A stretch of DNA of 64,000 nucleotides from Fibrobacterota bacterium (GCA_023436145.1 JAEZKP010000023.1:140669-204668); one strand, 5' to 3'; shown: positions 38,587 to 48,561, counted from the first letter of the stretch. Translations and numbers: made by a program. Notes: generated by a model from the sequence alone, not told the origin.

Positions 38587-40830
38587 TTACCTGGTTAGCA
38601 ATACTTTTAAAGCTTGCAGTGTTTTTCCTTTGGTTCGCGCATTAACAACATAAAACCCGCAAGGTAATCTTGACAAATCATAGCTTCGGAATGTCTCATC
38701 TTCTGCACAAACCTGAAATTCTTTGGAACTAATTCTTTCTCCCTTGAGATCAAAAATAGCCAGAGAAATGTTCTTGTCAACTTGGTCTCTTCGATCTACT
38801 CTCAATATTGAATTTTTACAACTCATGAATGAATGCGTTTTTTTCGTGTTATACTGGAGGGTATAACTGCTTGTTGAAGCCACTTTTCTTACAGATACAT
38901 TGTCAATAACAACAGTTTCGGTGGATAATCCTGTATTGAATCCTAAGCGGCCATTGAAATCGTTAGTGTGTTCCATTGTGAACCTGAAGGAGAATGTCTG
39001 TTTTTTGTCAGTCAGCGTAAACTGCTGCAGCTGAGGCAGATAGCTTGTCCAGGGGTCATCTGCCATTTCCACATTAACCTCCATCGATCTTTCTGAAGAA
39101 GCAAACGCATCGAATTTAACTTCATACATTTTCTTGTTTTCAAGATAAATCCCAGGCTGCACAAGTTGAATATCATGGGAGTATGAACCTGAGCTATCTG
39201 CAGTGATTCTATACTCTCCATTGATTACACTTCCTTTTGCAGCTCCCCCCCATACATTAAGCGTCCATTCCGATGAACCTGAACTGAAATCCCCATTGAG
39301 CACCAGATTGCCATCCGCAGTAGTGCGGACAAAAAACGCAGTGATCGTTTTTTCTGCGTCCATAGAAACTGTTATCGGATTTTCATCGCTATTTATACCA
39401 GAACCACTCCAACCGGCAAATGCATATCCGGTCTGCGGCAAAGCCGTGAGTGTGACGGTTTCGCCTTCTTCAAAAGTGGTTTTATCAGGGGTAAGGCTGA
39501 CATTTCCGTGTCCTATCTTTTCTACTCTTAGAAGTAAACCAGGTTCATATGATCCTACAAATGATACCACACTTTTTGCAGGGAGCACCCAGGAAAAGCT
39601 GGTTCCTGCTGTTACCGGACTGCGAGCAGTCAATTTGACTTTATCGGAGGTCTCCCATGGAGTTATTGTGGGCACGGATATTCCATCGAATATGAATTTC
39701 TGCTCTGTTGAAGTGTTATTTTCGTTTATGGCTACAATCGTCAACTGGCCAAGGGAATCATTGCGATAGGCGGTGACATATATTCCTGGAGACGATTTCA
39801 GGTTTGCAGTTATTCTGTATGAACCCGGTCTTACAAAACGGCTGTAATTACCCATAACATAACCCCGTTGTATCACATGTCCGCGCATGACCAGTCCGTT
39901 TGATGCAGTTCCATTCACTCCGTCTGCAGGAATTATCCACCATGTATGATAAGCGCTTATGGGACCGTTGACAATCTGACCATGTATCTGTTTTGCCATG
40001 GCAATACCGGGGATCATTGATTCATCACCTGCAAACTGATCAAATCCATATTCTGTTTCCCATAGCTCCTTTCCTTTTTCCATGACAAGTTCGTATGGAT
40101 AACCTTTAGAGCTGGTGGGTTCATCACCATAGGAGTGAGATGCTATCACATCACAATATTTTACTGCATTTTTATTATTTAATATGGCATCACCGTATGG
40201 CTTAAGTGATCCCCAGTTAATCACTTCCGGGGCAATTATTCCAGTTTTCAAGCCTGCTTTTTCCAAGGATGGCCCAAGATAGTCTCCAATAAAAGTGGCA
40301 ATCTGTTCAGGCGTATACCTGCAGGATTCATATTCTGCTGTCCAGTTCGGCTCATTCTGTGCCGATATCCATTTTAAATCAATTCCCTGAGTCTTGAGGT
40401 TTTTAACATACAAGACAAGCCGGTCCGCCCAGTCCTGATAATGGGATGGCAGAAGTGCTCCTCCATTATTTACGCTTTTATTGTCTTTCCATTCCCCGGG
40501 CGGTGACCAGGGGGCTGCCCAGATAGAGGCGCCCAGAGCCTGAGCTTTTTTGGCAATGCTGATCTCACCTGCACCGGTTGTCCCGTTAGGAGCAATTCTC
40601 ATTCGTAACAGAGTCAACCCGCAACCTTCGGTTGGGGAGAAAAGGTCATTTATCAGGCTATCAGCAAGTCCGCCTGCCCAGGCTGTAGAGCCGCCAAAAC
40701 CAGACATTCGCTGCTGCAAATCCGCAAACAGGACTGTGCAATCTCCAGCATTTATTTTATTTGCAGTTACTGTAAAGAAGAATACCAATCCATAAATCAT
40801 CAAATTTCTTTTGGTAAAAGCAGTCTTCAT
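38587..40830 (-). CDS. Secreted GH30 (subfamily 8-like) xylanase with CBM4_9-like module and sorting domain
   Basis: The 747-residue protein has a signal peptide (cleavage near NKINAG). The GH30 TIM barrel begins QRMSGFGGSTAWAGG and holds acid/base E160 in SAQNEPNW and nucleophile E260 in LWETEYG. A beta-sandwich typical of GH30 follows, to about residue 425. After it come the Ig-like repeat (YAFAGWSGSG), the CBM4_9-like module (about 505-660) and the sorting domain. GH30_8 enzymes cut glucuronoxylan near methylglucuronic acid branches. I could not verify the arginine that reads the branch. A candidate promoter lies about 100 bases upstream. Confidence 0.85.
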   Translation of the reverse strand: MKTAFTKRNLMIYGLVFFFTVTANKINAGDCTVLFADLQQRMSGFGGSTAWAGGLADSLINDLFSPTEGCGLTLLRMRIAPNGTTGAGEISIAKKAQALGASIWAAPWSPPGEWKDNKSVNNGGALLPSHYQDWADRLVLYVKNLKTQGIDLKWISAQNEPNWTAEYESCRYTPEQIATFIGDYLGPSLEKAGLKTGIIAPEVINWGSLKPYGDAILNNKNAVKYCDVIASHSYGDEPTSSKGYPYELVMEKGKELWETEYGFDQFAGDESMIPGIAMAKQIHGQIVNGPISAYHTWWIIPADGVNGTASNGLVMRGHVIQRGYVMGNYSRFVRPGSYRITANLKSSPGIYVTAYRNDSLGQLTIVAINENNTSTEQKFIFDGISVPTITPWETSDKVKLTARSPVTAGTSFSWVLPAKSVVSFVGSYEPGLLLRVEKIGHGNVSLTPDKTTFEEGETVTLTALPQTGYAFAGWSGSGINSDENPITVSMDAEKTITAFFVRTTADGNLVLNGDFSSGSSEWTLNVWGGAAKGSVINGEYRITADSSGSYSHDIQLVQPGIYLENKKMYEVKFDAFASSERSMEVNVEMADDPWTSYLPQLQQFTLTDKKQTFSFRFTMEHTNDFNGRLGFNTGLSTETVVIDNVSVRKVASTSSYTLQYNTKKTHSFMSCKNSILRVDRRDQVDKNISLAIFDLKGERISSKEFQVCAEDETFRSYDLSRLPCGFYVVNARTKGKTLQALKVLLTR

Positions 40831-40927
40831 GAGAACTTCCTTCAGATAAGCTTGATACCAATAAATTAAGAATAAACAGTCTTTCCGGCACTAATTAACA
40901 GATAACTAGTGAATAAAAATGTTCCAT

Positions 40928-40933
40928 ATTATA
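40928..40933 (-). promoter_or_regulatory. Candidate -10 element upstream of the GH30 gene
   Basis: A perfect minus-strand TATAAT sits about 98 bases before the ATG, flanked by a GTTC/GAAC pair (40921-40937) that could be an operator. The -35 match (TGTGCA at 17 bases) is poor. Confidence 0.4.
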
Positions 40934-40985
40934 GAACGGTATTGCTAAATTGCACAGAGGGAGGCCATTTTCGAGCTCATGGATG

Positions 40986-42773
40986 CTAAAATGCAGACAC
41001 ATTATGATGTATGAATCTTTTTAACATAATCAATTTTCCGTTTTCCTTTATCCCGGCGATATAGATCCCATACGCCAGTCCGGAGAGATTCATAGTAAAG
41101 TTTTTTTCAGATACGGACTGCAAACTACTGCTCTTGACAATGCAGCCGTTCAAACTAAAAAATTCAGCTGATATCGAATTGACATTATTGTGTTTGAATT
41201 TGATTTTCAATGATAAATTTTCATACCAGACATCTGGCTTTGCGTTAATTCTGCTATTTACAGTAGACGCAGATAAAATATCAGTAGCCTGACAAATTCT
41301 GATATTATCAAGGTAGATTGTTCCAGTTGATCCTCCGACATTAAACCCCAGACGTCCGCTCGAATCAGTCGGCTGCTCCATTTTAAAAGTAAAATAATAA
41401 GGTGTTTTGGTCCTGGTCAGACTGAAATTTTCCAATTTTTGAAGATAGCTGGTCCATGGATCATTTTCCATTTCCACGTTTACTTCCAAAATTCTGTCAG
41501 AAATAGCATAAGCATCGAAAGAGACCTGATAATACTTTCCCTGCTCCAGAATAAGTCCGGCCTGAACAAGTTGAATTCCATGACTATTGGAGCCAATGCT
41601 TGAGACGATTATTCTAAATTCGCCATTAATTACCTCACCTGTAGCACTTCCTTCCCACACGTTGAGATTCCATCCGGTTTTTCCGGCGTCAAATTTACCA
41701 TTGTATACAGTATCCCTGTGTAATGGAACTGAAATACCATCAAACGCAACACCATCAAATGGTACAACGATCACTTTACTATTATGGGCATCATTTCCCA
41801 AATCATTTTCCTTTTCAGAATCAATCACTGAAAAAGTCCAATGAGTGACATGTCCATCTTCAATATAAACTCCAGGCCGCTCGATCTTTGTCCAATGGTT
41901 TACTGTCCCATCTGTATAACGCAGAAAATCGGACCGGGGGTCAAAAGCCAGTCCTTCATTCGTCCAGTTCTTAATACCATCTTTTGATCTCAGGTGGTAG
42001 GCTTTTTTATCGCTCCATGAATTTACCACAACGTGATAGTACCCGCCGCTGTACCATAAGACCGGATCCTCAAGATTGGGGGCAAGACCGCTATAAATAG
42101 AATTGCAGCGGACCTTATAAGGTCCGGTAAGATTATCACTGGTCATAATCTGACCATGACGCTCTATAATCATGAATTTGCCATCATCGGGACGGATAAT
42201 TATACTCAGGTTTGCGATTTCTTTGGGTCTGGTAAAGCCATTTGCATCTATTTTAATTGACCCTGCAAAACTCCAGGGCCCCTCAGGTAATGGAGCAGTG
42301 AAAAAATCTCCGGGACGGGTATCGCTGACAACCGAGGCATAGGTTCCATCATTAAGTTTCAATATGGTCAGGTTGTGTCCTTTGCCACCAGAGTTGGTTG
42401 GCCATACCATTCCCTTATCAACATACGGCCCCATTATTGATTCGCTCACAGCATGTACACCTACAGAACTGAGCCATGCCCAATGGCCACCATTCTGATT
42501 CCACCGGCTGGCAAACATATGATACTTTCCATCATCCCCCTTTATTACCGGTCCATCCCAGTAACTATATGACTTGTTGGTGATGTCCTCCAGACCATTT
42601 CCAATATCCCGTGGACCAACTGATGCACAACCCCATTTGTCTGAACGCAGAGAATCTACTATTGGCATTGGCAGAAAATAATCGATCAATGTCTGTGCAG
42701 AATAAACATCATATGCAGATATAAATACGAGCCCTGTAAAGATTACCATGCTGATTTTGATAAAATGTGTCAT
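40986..42773 (-). CDS. Secreted beta-propeller glycoside hydrolase (GH43-like, clan GH-F type) with CBM4_9-like module
   Basis: The protein has about 595 residues with a signal peptide (cleavage near VYSAQ). A single catalytic five-bladed propeller is suggested by SYWDGPVIKGDDGKYHMFAS, GPYVDKGMVWP, a HNLTILKLNDGTY strand and PNLEDPVLWYSGGYYHVV, each resembling a GH43/GH117 blade. I cannot place it in one family. A CBM4_9-like module (about 350-500) and a Por-type sorting domain follow, with no CBM6. I start it at 42773 because GGAG lies seven bases before that ATG. The gene sits 78 bases downstream of the next GH43 gene. Confidence 0.75.
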   Translation of the reverse strand: MTHFIKISMVIFTGLVFISAYDVYSAQTLIDYFLPMPIVDSLRSDKWGCASVGPRDIGNGLEDITNKSYSYWDGPVIKGDDGKYHMFASRWNQNGGHWAWLSSVGVHAVSESIMGPYVDKGMVWPTNSGGKGHNLTILKLNDGTYASVVSDTRPGDFFTAPLPEGPWSFAGSIKIDANGFTRPKEIANLSIIIRPDDGKFMIIERHGQIMTSDNLTGPYKVRCNSIYSGLAPNLEDPVLWYSGGYYHVVVNSWSDKKAYHLRSKDGIKNWTNEGLAFDPRSDFLRYTDGTVNHWTKIERPGVYIEDGHVTHWTFSVIDSEKENDLGNDAHNSKVIVVPFDGVAFDGISVPLHRDTVYNGKFDAGKTGWNLNVWEGSATGEVINGEFRIIVSSIGSNSHGIQLVQAGLILEQGKYYQVSFDAYAISDRILEVNVEMENDPWTSYLQKLENFSLTRTKTPYYFTFKMEQPTDSSGRLGFNVGGSTGTIYLDNIRICQATDILSASTVNSRINAKPDVWYENLSLKIKFKHNNVNSISAEFFSLNGCIVKSSSLQSVSEKNFTMNLSGLAYGIYIAGIKENGKLIMLKRFIHHNVSAF

Positions 42774-42851
42774 TCTTCTCTCCATATTATCAACAGAACC
42801 TTCACTGTTTTTAAATCTATCTCCGGTTCTTTTTTCAAATTTTTAAGCTGT

Positions 42852-45152
42852 TTATTGTACAAGTAATACCTTTACAGGGTGTAGAACACCAGCTCCATCT
42901 CCGATTCTTAGAATGTAAGATCCACGGGGTATGCTTGATATATCACACCTGAAAGAATGGTCGGCCCCTGGAATTCTCTCTAGTATAGTAGTTTTGATAA
43001 CCTCTCCCCTCAGGTTAAATATTGCCATGGACAGGCTCCCGGACAATGCCACCGATGATTTTACATGCAACACTGAATGATTGCAGGTGACTTTTAGAGC
43101 AGGGGAAAGATGTGTCTTGTGCTTCCGGAACACTGTTCCACTAGGATCGAAAATCCTGACCGACACATTGTCTATAAAAACATAAGGGGTATCAGTGCCG
43201 ATATTTAAGCCCAGCCGCCCGTTGACATCTGTAGGCATTTCCATGGTAAATGTTAAGGAACATGTCTTTTTTTCGGTTGTGAGGTCGAACTCTTTAGCAC
43301 CTGCCAGATAGCTTGTCCATGGATCAACAGCCATTTCGACGTTTACCTCAATCTTCCTGTTTGAGGTGGCATAGGCATCGAAACGGATTTCATAAACTTT
43401 ACCGTTCTCCAGAAAAATTCCGGGCTGAACAAGCTGAATATCGTGACTGTTTGCAGCTGCATCTGAAATCGAAACACGGTATTCCCCATCAATAACACTT
43501 CCGGTAGCACTACCACCCCAGACATTCAATGTCCAGTTTTCCTCTTCTGAGCCGAAATCACCGTTAACAATCAGATTACCGTCAACTGGAATGCGTCTGA
43601 AGAATGCAGAAACTTCCTTATCTTCATCCATGGTAATTGTTAAAGGATTCTGATTACCACTAATGCCATTCCCACCCCATCCACTAAACTCCCAACCATC
43701 CTGTGGTGCAGCAGTCAATTTAACCAGAGTACCTTCAGAAAAGCTTTTTCCGGAGGGTAAACAGTTCACTGCTCCCAGTCCAGATGTCTGTATAGACAAG
43801 CTATAGCCTTTAGGACCCTCAAAGATGTACCAGTTAAGACGGAATGGTTCTCCAGAACCCTTGAAAACCAGAAATAGATCATTTACACCACTGCAATCAC
43901 TTATATCACACTGAAAAGTCTGCCAGGTGTTCCACCCACCGATCCCCGAAATAGAGCAGCTACCCACAAGCTTTCCAGTCTGGCTACCAAGGCGCAGTTC
44001 TATTGTACCTCCTGAAGATCCACTGACAGCCCGCACTTTAAACAAATCAGCTCCACTACCGAAGTCAACGCTCTTTACTTTGATATAGTCTCCATTGGAA
44101 ATGCTGGTGACCATCATCCCACCCTCACTGCAAACCTCTGTTTCAACACCTGATTCCCAGCAGATTGTTTCAGCCTGAACAGTATCGTAGGGATCCAGAT
44201 TTGTTGCCGGTAAGGGTCCGTTTGTTGACATGTTGATAGTTGGAAATGTTCCATCTGTGTTATAACTGAACTGCTCTACACATACAGAACGGTTAAACCC
44301 TCCGCCTCCGGACAGAGCTGCGTTGTGGTAAAAGAAATAAGATTTACCTTTAAAATCGATCACCCCTGCATGATTTGTAAAGCTACCACCCTGAGTAGGC
44401 ATAATTACGCCTCTATATTTCCAGGGACCGGTAGGACTGTTGCTTGTGGAATAAGCGATATGTTCTGATATGGGGCCCCCGGCAAATACCATGTAGTACA
44501 AATTATCTCTTCTATAAAACCAGGGACCTTCCTCGTAAGAAGTAGGTCTTTCGGTATTGGAACGTTTTCCAAAATTCTCGACAGTAAGGTTTATCTCTTC
44601 GATTCTGCCGGAATAGGAAGTCATATTTTCATTCAGTTTGACATATTTCAGATAAGGGTTTCCCCAATAAAGGTAAGCCTGTCCGTCATCGTCAATAAAA
44701 ACTGTAGGATCTATATCACCCGAACCACTGCTTATCAGAGGTTTCCCCAGAGGATCGGTAAATGGGCCAAACGGACTATCGGAAACCGCTACCCCGATTC
44801 CCTTCATATGTATAGGACAATAAAGATAGAACTTTCCATTGCGGTAAATGGCCTGCGGCGCCCAGGCTCCATTATTTCCTACCCATTTGAACGTATTGAG
44901 AGATGCGACAATTCCATGATCGGTCCAGTTTACCATGTCTACAGATGAATAGCATCTCCAGTCCCTCATGGTAAAAAAATTATCAACCAGCACATCCTCA
45001 TCATGGGTTGTATAGAGATAAACCCGGTCATTATGCACCAGTGGAGCAGGATCTGCTGTGTAAATTGTCTGCACGATAGGATTATCTGCCCGGGCCGTGA
45101 TAAAAAGAAATATTACAGCCGTAAAAATCAGCATCGCTTTCTTTTTCATCAT
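42852..45152 (-). CDS. Secreted GH43 glycosidase with CBM6, Ig-like repeat, CBM4_9-like module and sorting domain
   Basis: This is a paralogue of the GH43 at 36203-38512 with the same module order. The triad in the called frame is D34 (YTADPAPLVHNDR), D148 (DIDPTVFIDDDG) and E208 (YEEGPW). The CBM6-like, repeat (FSGWGGNGISGNQNPL), CBM4_9-like and sorting modules follow. The catalytic parts differ much more than the C-terminal halves, so the two probably have different side-chain specificities. The ATG at 45152 was chosen over a GTG at 45170. It lies 248 bases downstream of the lipoprotein gene on the same strand. Confidence 0.87.
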   Translation of the reverse strand: MMKKKAMLIFTAVIFLFITARADNPIVQTIYTADPAPLVHNDRVYLYTTHDEDVLVDNFFTMRDWRCYSSVDMVNWTDHGIVASLNTFKWVGNNGAWAPQAIYRNGKFYLYCPIHMKGIGVAVSDSPFGPFTDPLGKPLISSGSGDIDPTVFIDDDGQAYLYWGNPYLKYVKLNENMTSYSGRIEEINLTVENFGKRSNTERPTSYEEGPWFYRRDNLYYMVFAGGPISEHIAYSTSNSPTGPWKYRGVIMPTQGGSFTNHAGVIDFKGKSYFFYHNAALSGGGGFNRSVCVEQFSYNTDGTFPTINMSTNGPLPATNLDPYDTVQAETICWESGVETEVCSEGGMMVTSISNGDYIKVKSVDFGSGADLFKVRAVSGSSGGTIELRLGSQTGKLVGSCSISGIGGWNTWQTFQCDISDCSGVNDLFLVFKGSGEPFRLNWYIFEGPKGYSLSIQTSGLGAVNCLPSGKSFSEGTLVKLTAAPQDGWEFSGWGGNGISGNQNPLTITMDEDKEVSAFFRRIPVDGNLIVNGDFGSEEENWTLNVWGGSATGSVIDGEYRVSISDAAANSHDIQLVQPGIFLENGKVYEIRFDAYATSNRKIEVNVEMAVDPWTSYLAGAKEFDLTTEKKTCSLTFTMEMPTDVNGRLGLNIGTDTPYVFIDNVSVRIFDPSGTVFRKHKTHLSPALKVTCNHSVLHVKSSVALSGSLSMAIFNLRGEVIKTTILERIPGADHSFRCDISSIPRGSYILRIGDGAGVLHPVKVLLVQ

Positions 45153-45400
45153 TTTTAATTTTCTCAACACTTTTGGTTTTCGACTGATGCACTACAATGA
45201 TGATAAAATAAGGTACATAGACTATTATTGTCACGGAATTGAATTGGAAGGAGAAGAAAAGTGTTCTACATCCTGGAACAGAAGTCAGTTAGTAGCAGAA
45301 AGCAGTTTTGGACCTGCAAGCCAACTTTTAAACAGAAAAATCAATTGTGCTCAGGGCAATGGATATTTTAACTACAACAGGTATATATTCAAAAAACCAA

Positions 45401-47056
45401 CTATTCGAACACCGTCAGTACGCCATCACTTTTTTGGTTCACATAGCTCAATTTGATAAAATCCGCTGATTGCGCTTTATATATAATCCTGCATTCATCC
45501 AGTGCCCCTTCCCACTGATACTCATCGTTTGCATCAGATCCAAATCTCAACGGAAGAGAATTCATAACTCTGCTGACTTTTGTAATGTCACCTCCGGTTG
45601 GAAGGGTGCTTACATCTTTTCCGTCAATATAAAGCCGGCAATTATCGCTGTTGGGGCGGTCAACCACAGCAGCTACATGATGCCATGCACTGTCAGTTAT
45701 CCAGATATTTGATGTCAGGACAAATGATCCCTGCTCTCCCCAGACACTTCCACCTGTAGCCATGTAAATCGATAACGCGCCATCCTGGTCAAGCTGAAAA
45801 AGCCATCCGTATGACTTATTAGGGAGATCTCCTATACTTTTGGCCATTATCGTTTGTATTTTACCAGAACCGATCTTTTTTACCCAGGCACAAATGGTGA
45901 AATTCGCCATGTCCGGATTGCATACATCACCCATATCAGTGAAATCTCCATTACCATCAAATAATTGGGCAAACCCGATCTTTCCGTCAACACGGACCTG
46001 ATTCCCCCGTGTTGATCCACTGTAAGAGTTTGCAGTAGCCTCCTGGACCGTTTCACCATTGTCTCCCAAATGCCAGACTCCTTCATAACCTGCATCAGAA
46101 CTGAACACATCAGAACCCTTCGAGCTATATTGAGCAACAGGGTTTCCCCAATGAATCAAGATATGTTGTGTGCTGTTATTGCCATACACAGTATCCGCCT
46201 TTACCCAGATCTCAGCCTTTTGGCCGACTGCATCCCAGCGCTCGATCTCATGAGGGATCGCTTTACCATCTGCTCCGGTGAAATTCAGATCACTACCGTC
46301 GGGTTTTGCCTGACTGAAATTGAAATTCCCTGCCCCCAGACGAACCAATACAGGAAAGTCAATCACAACTCCAGCCACATCTGCTCCCGAAGCAGAGGTA
46401 TTAAGGAATATTTTACGTGCAAATTCCTGACCTGAAGATGCGATTATGGTTGTAACTTCAGGTTGAACATCGATATTTTCCGCTATACTTTTGAACTGGC
46501 TTTGATTTACTGAGTCTTTATAGCAAATCTGTGAAATCATTTGTGCAGGTACAGAATCAATAACCGCAGACCCGTTTTCCAGATAAGAATGATAACTGGT
46601 CCCCGGAATGAATACATACCCGGAAGCTTTCTGACTGTCAGGCAGAACCACTTTGATGCTTCCGGTCTTGTAAAGTGAAACATCAGTGAGCTCTGTCGAA
46701 TCAGCTGGTGCTGAGATGTCAATATCGGTGACTATCGCACGGCTTCGGGTGGTAAGGCTCTTCGCCTGTAAAGTATACTTTTGATTTTCTGATTTGAGGA
46801 TAATAGTGTACCTGCCATCGTGGTCTGTTGTATCCACCTCAGAACCATAATCGCTTTTGTTGGAAACCGGATCGAATTTTTCAGGCAGTAACCAGACTAC
46901 AGTACTTTCAGCAGGTGTGCCATCCTCCTGCACTATCTTACCAATTACAGTTTCTGAACCCGTACCAGTACCTGTTAGCTGAGTAGTACACCGCAGAACA
47001 GTAATGGATATGAACACAAGCAGGACTGCTGCAATTCCCCTGATAGAAGTACACAT
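45401..47056 (-). CDS. Surface lipoprotein: carboxypeptidase-regulatory-like N-terminus, DUF2341 and LamG domains
   Basis: The 551-residue lipoprotein has lipobox SITVLRC (C23). Residues about 35-120 form a CarboxypepD_reg-like beta-sandwich (TVVWLLPEKF). A second small domain carries FIPGTSYHSYL. DUF2341 follows (FPVLVRLGAGNFNF to HWGNPV, about 215-310), then a LamG/concanavalin-like domain (about 330-548; GYEGVWHLGD, FTICAWVKKI). LamG domains bind glycans or proteins. I infer a glycan-capturing surface protein for the adjacent xylan enzymes. It starts seven bases after the TIGR02147 gene, so the two form an operon. Confidence 0.82.
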   Translation of the reverse strand: MCTSIRGIAAVLLVFISITVLRCTTQLTGTGTGSETVIGKIVQEDGTPAESTVVWLLPEKFDPVSNKSDYGSEVDTTDHDGRYTIILKSENQKYTLQAKSLTTRSRAIVTDIDISAPADSTELTDVSLYKTGSIKVVLPDSQKASGYVFIPGTSYHSYLENGSAVIDSVPAQMISQICYKDSVNQSQFKSIAENIDVQPEVTTIIASSGQEFARKIFLNTSASGADVAGVVIDFPVLVRLGAGNFNFSQAKPDGSDLNFTGADGKAIPHEIERWDAVGQKAEIWVKADTVYGNNSTQHILIHWGNPVAQYSSKGSDVFSSDAGYEGVWHLGDNGETVQEATANSYSGSTRGNQVRVDGKIGFAQLFDGNGDFTDMGDVCNPDMANFTICAWVKKIGSGKIQTIMAKSIGDLPNKSYGWLFQLDQDGALSIYMATGGSVWGEQGSFVLTSNIWITDSAWHHVAAVVDRPNSDNCRLYIDGKDVSTLPTGGDITKVSRVMNSLPLRFGSDANDEYQWEGALDECRIIYKAQSADFIKLSYVNQKSDGVLTVFE

Positions 47057-47063
47057 GAAGGCA

Positions 47064-47924
47064 TCAGTCCTTTCCCGGATCAGTCAGAGGATAAAATTGA
47101 CAATTAAGTTGATACAGGCACTCAGGATTAGTGTCTTTTTCTGCAAGGCTGAGCACTTTTTTGCGGAAAACAGCAGATTCCTCCTTAATCAAAGCCATCG
47201 TTCTTTTAGATATACTTAGGGTAACTGTTGACATATCGATCCGCTTCTCTGAATAGCGATCATAAGCTTCAGCAGCAAGAGAGAGAAAACTCTTTTGCAA
47301 ATTGATAATATTTGCTGTCCGGACCTGCCGATTATTGTTGAGCTGCCCGGTGGTAATTATCTGGTCACATGGTTCAAAGAAACCGTTTTCTTTTCTCTTA
47401 ATCATTCCCAGTCTTTCAAGGACTTCGATCGCATTTTTTGCCTGCTCGGTGCTGATCGGAGGAGAGAGCATATTTGCCAACGAAGTAAAATCCATACCGT
47501 CAAAAGGGTAAAAAGAAAGCAAGGCCCGCACAGCACTATAATACCATTGAGAATAATACTCGTATTGCGAGACCTCGATGACTCTGGCTTTTGTTTCATG
47601 ACAGGCCATCATGCGCTCAAAATAAATTTTGCGTTCCTCAACAGTATCGGCATCTGTAAAAAATACCATCGCTTCAAAATACTCCGCCTCGTGTTTTGAG
47701 TGGCCTATAGCTTTGGAAAACTTGGCAATTGCCCGCCTGGAGAGTGACTGCTTGCCATCCACAACATCCTTGTACAAGCCTATCGATCGTATTCCCGCTT
47801 TGTTTGCAAAATACCGATAAGAAAAAAAAGAATTGTGTTCCTTTTGATCTTTGTAATACTCACCCAGATAGTTCCGGTAATCGGTGTAATCAAAAATCCG
47901 TACTGTTGATTTGGATCGGGTCAT
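47064..47924 (-). CDS. TIGR02147 family protein (putative DNA-binding regulator)
   Basis: The family was defined from a large paralogous set in Fibrobacter. This 286-residue member begins VRIFDYTDYRNYLGEYY. An XRE-like helix-turn-helix stretch follows (SYRYFANKAGIRSIGLY, then GKQSLSRRAIAKFSKAIG, about residues 33-75). A DUF4423-like winged part (about 120-280) ends with DTNPECLYQLNCQFYPL, closely matching DTNPEDRLYSLGLQFFPL of the second copy. It is predicted to be a transcription regulator of the lipoprotein and perhaps the xylan genes that follow. The ATG at 47924 gives the alignment expected for the family. No Shine-Dalgarno is seen. Confidence 0.85.
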   Translation of the reverse strand: MTRSKSTVRIFDYTDYRNYLGEYYKDQKEHNSFFSYRYFANKAGIRSIGLYKDVVDGKQSLSRRAIAKFSKAIGHSKHEAEYFEAMVFFTDADTVEERKIYFERMMACHETKARVIEVSQYEYYSQWYYSAVRALLSFYPFDGMDFTSLANMLSPPISTEQAKNAIEVLERLGMIKRKENGFFEPCDQIITTGQLNNNRQVRTANIINLQKSFLSLAAEAYDRYSEKRIDMSTVTLSISKRTMALIKEESAVFRKKVLSLAEKDTNPECLYQLNCQFYPLTDPGKD

Positions 47925-47969
47925 AGAAATTTCGTATCTGTTTGGTTGTAAGTTGCTATTCCACCTCAA

Positions 47970-48272
47970 AATCTAATTAACTACCACATTAACCAACCTT
48001 AATGTTTAATGATACACTTTGGGATAACTCTGCTTAAACAGGATTTTCCCCAAATATAAATATAATGACACCTTTATTGTGGTAATGATGTTTTCAGGAT
48101 AAGCAGATAAAAAGTGTTCCGGAAACCGGAACAATCTGCTGCTGGGGAGGGCTGGGGAAGGGACGGACTATTCTTTTCTCTTTTTAAGAGTACCTGGAAT
48201 AAGTTTTATTAAAGCAGTCTATCTCTGCTGTTTGTCCTTCGTTTATTTTTCATTACCAGGAGAAGCCCTCGT
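47970..48272. other. Divergent intergenic region with one repeat copy
   Basis: This is the promoter region for the TIGR02147 gene (minus) and the TIGR04076 gene (plus). No promoter stands out. A G-rich patch (48140-48165) leads into a repeat copy at 48158-48186. Confidence 0.4.
48158..48186. repeat. MITE/REP-like repeat, left half
   Basis: GGGACGGACTATT starting at 48160 followed by a T-rich stretch matches the left end of the palindromic elements found 400-600 bases further on. Confidence 0.5.
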
Positions 48273-48554
48273 ATGAAGAAATTTGAAATAGAAGTAGTAA
48301 AAGTTATTGGAAAGTGTCATCGCGGTTACAAACCTGGCGATCGGTTCTATGCGGAAGGACTCAATACCCCATCATGCCCATTCTGTGGCGGCGCGTTCAT
48401 GGTCATCTTTCCAATGCAGAATGCATTACACGCTGGTGGCCGGTTTGACTTTGAACAGAATCCCTATTCCAAGACAGAACTGGCTTGTCCGGACAAGGGA
48501 AGTGTCATCTTCAAAGTAACTTTACTGCCTGAGGATAGCCCGGACAAAGCGTGA
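48273..48554 (+). CDS. TIGR04076 family protein
   Basis: This 93-residue cytoplasmic protein has the features of the TIGR04076 family: a GKCHRGYKPGDRFY start, FPMQNALHAGGRFDFEQNP and LACPDKGSVIFKV. It has cysteines C15, C35, C38 and one in the ACPD motif. C35 and C38 form a CxxC that may bind a metal. The function of the family is not known. AGGAG precedes the ATG by nine bases. It is monocistronic and followed by the repeat cluster. Confidence 0.75.
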   Translation: MKKFEIEVVKVIGKCHRGYKPGDRFYAEGLNTPSCPFCGGAFMVIFPMQNALHAGGRFDFEQNPYSKTELACPDKGSVIFKVTLLPEDSPDKA

Positions 48555-48561
48555 CCTAACA

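Noticed and set aside
45401..47056. LamG lipoprotein as a SusD homologue
   Set aside because: It has DUF2341 and LamG beta-sandwiches, not TPR-like helices. No SusC-type TonB receptor gene is present in the window.
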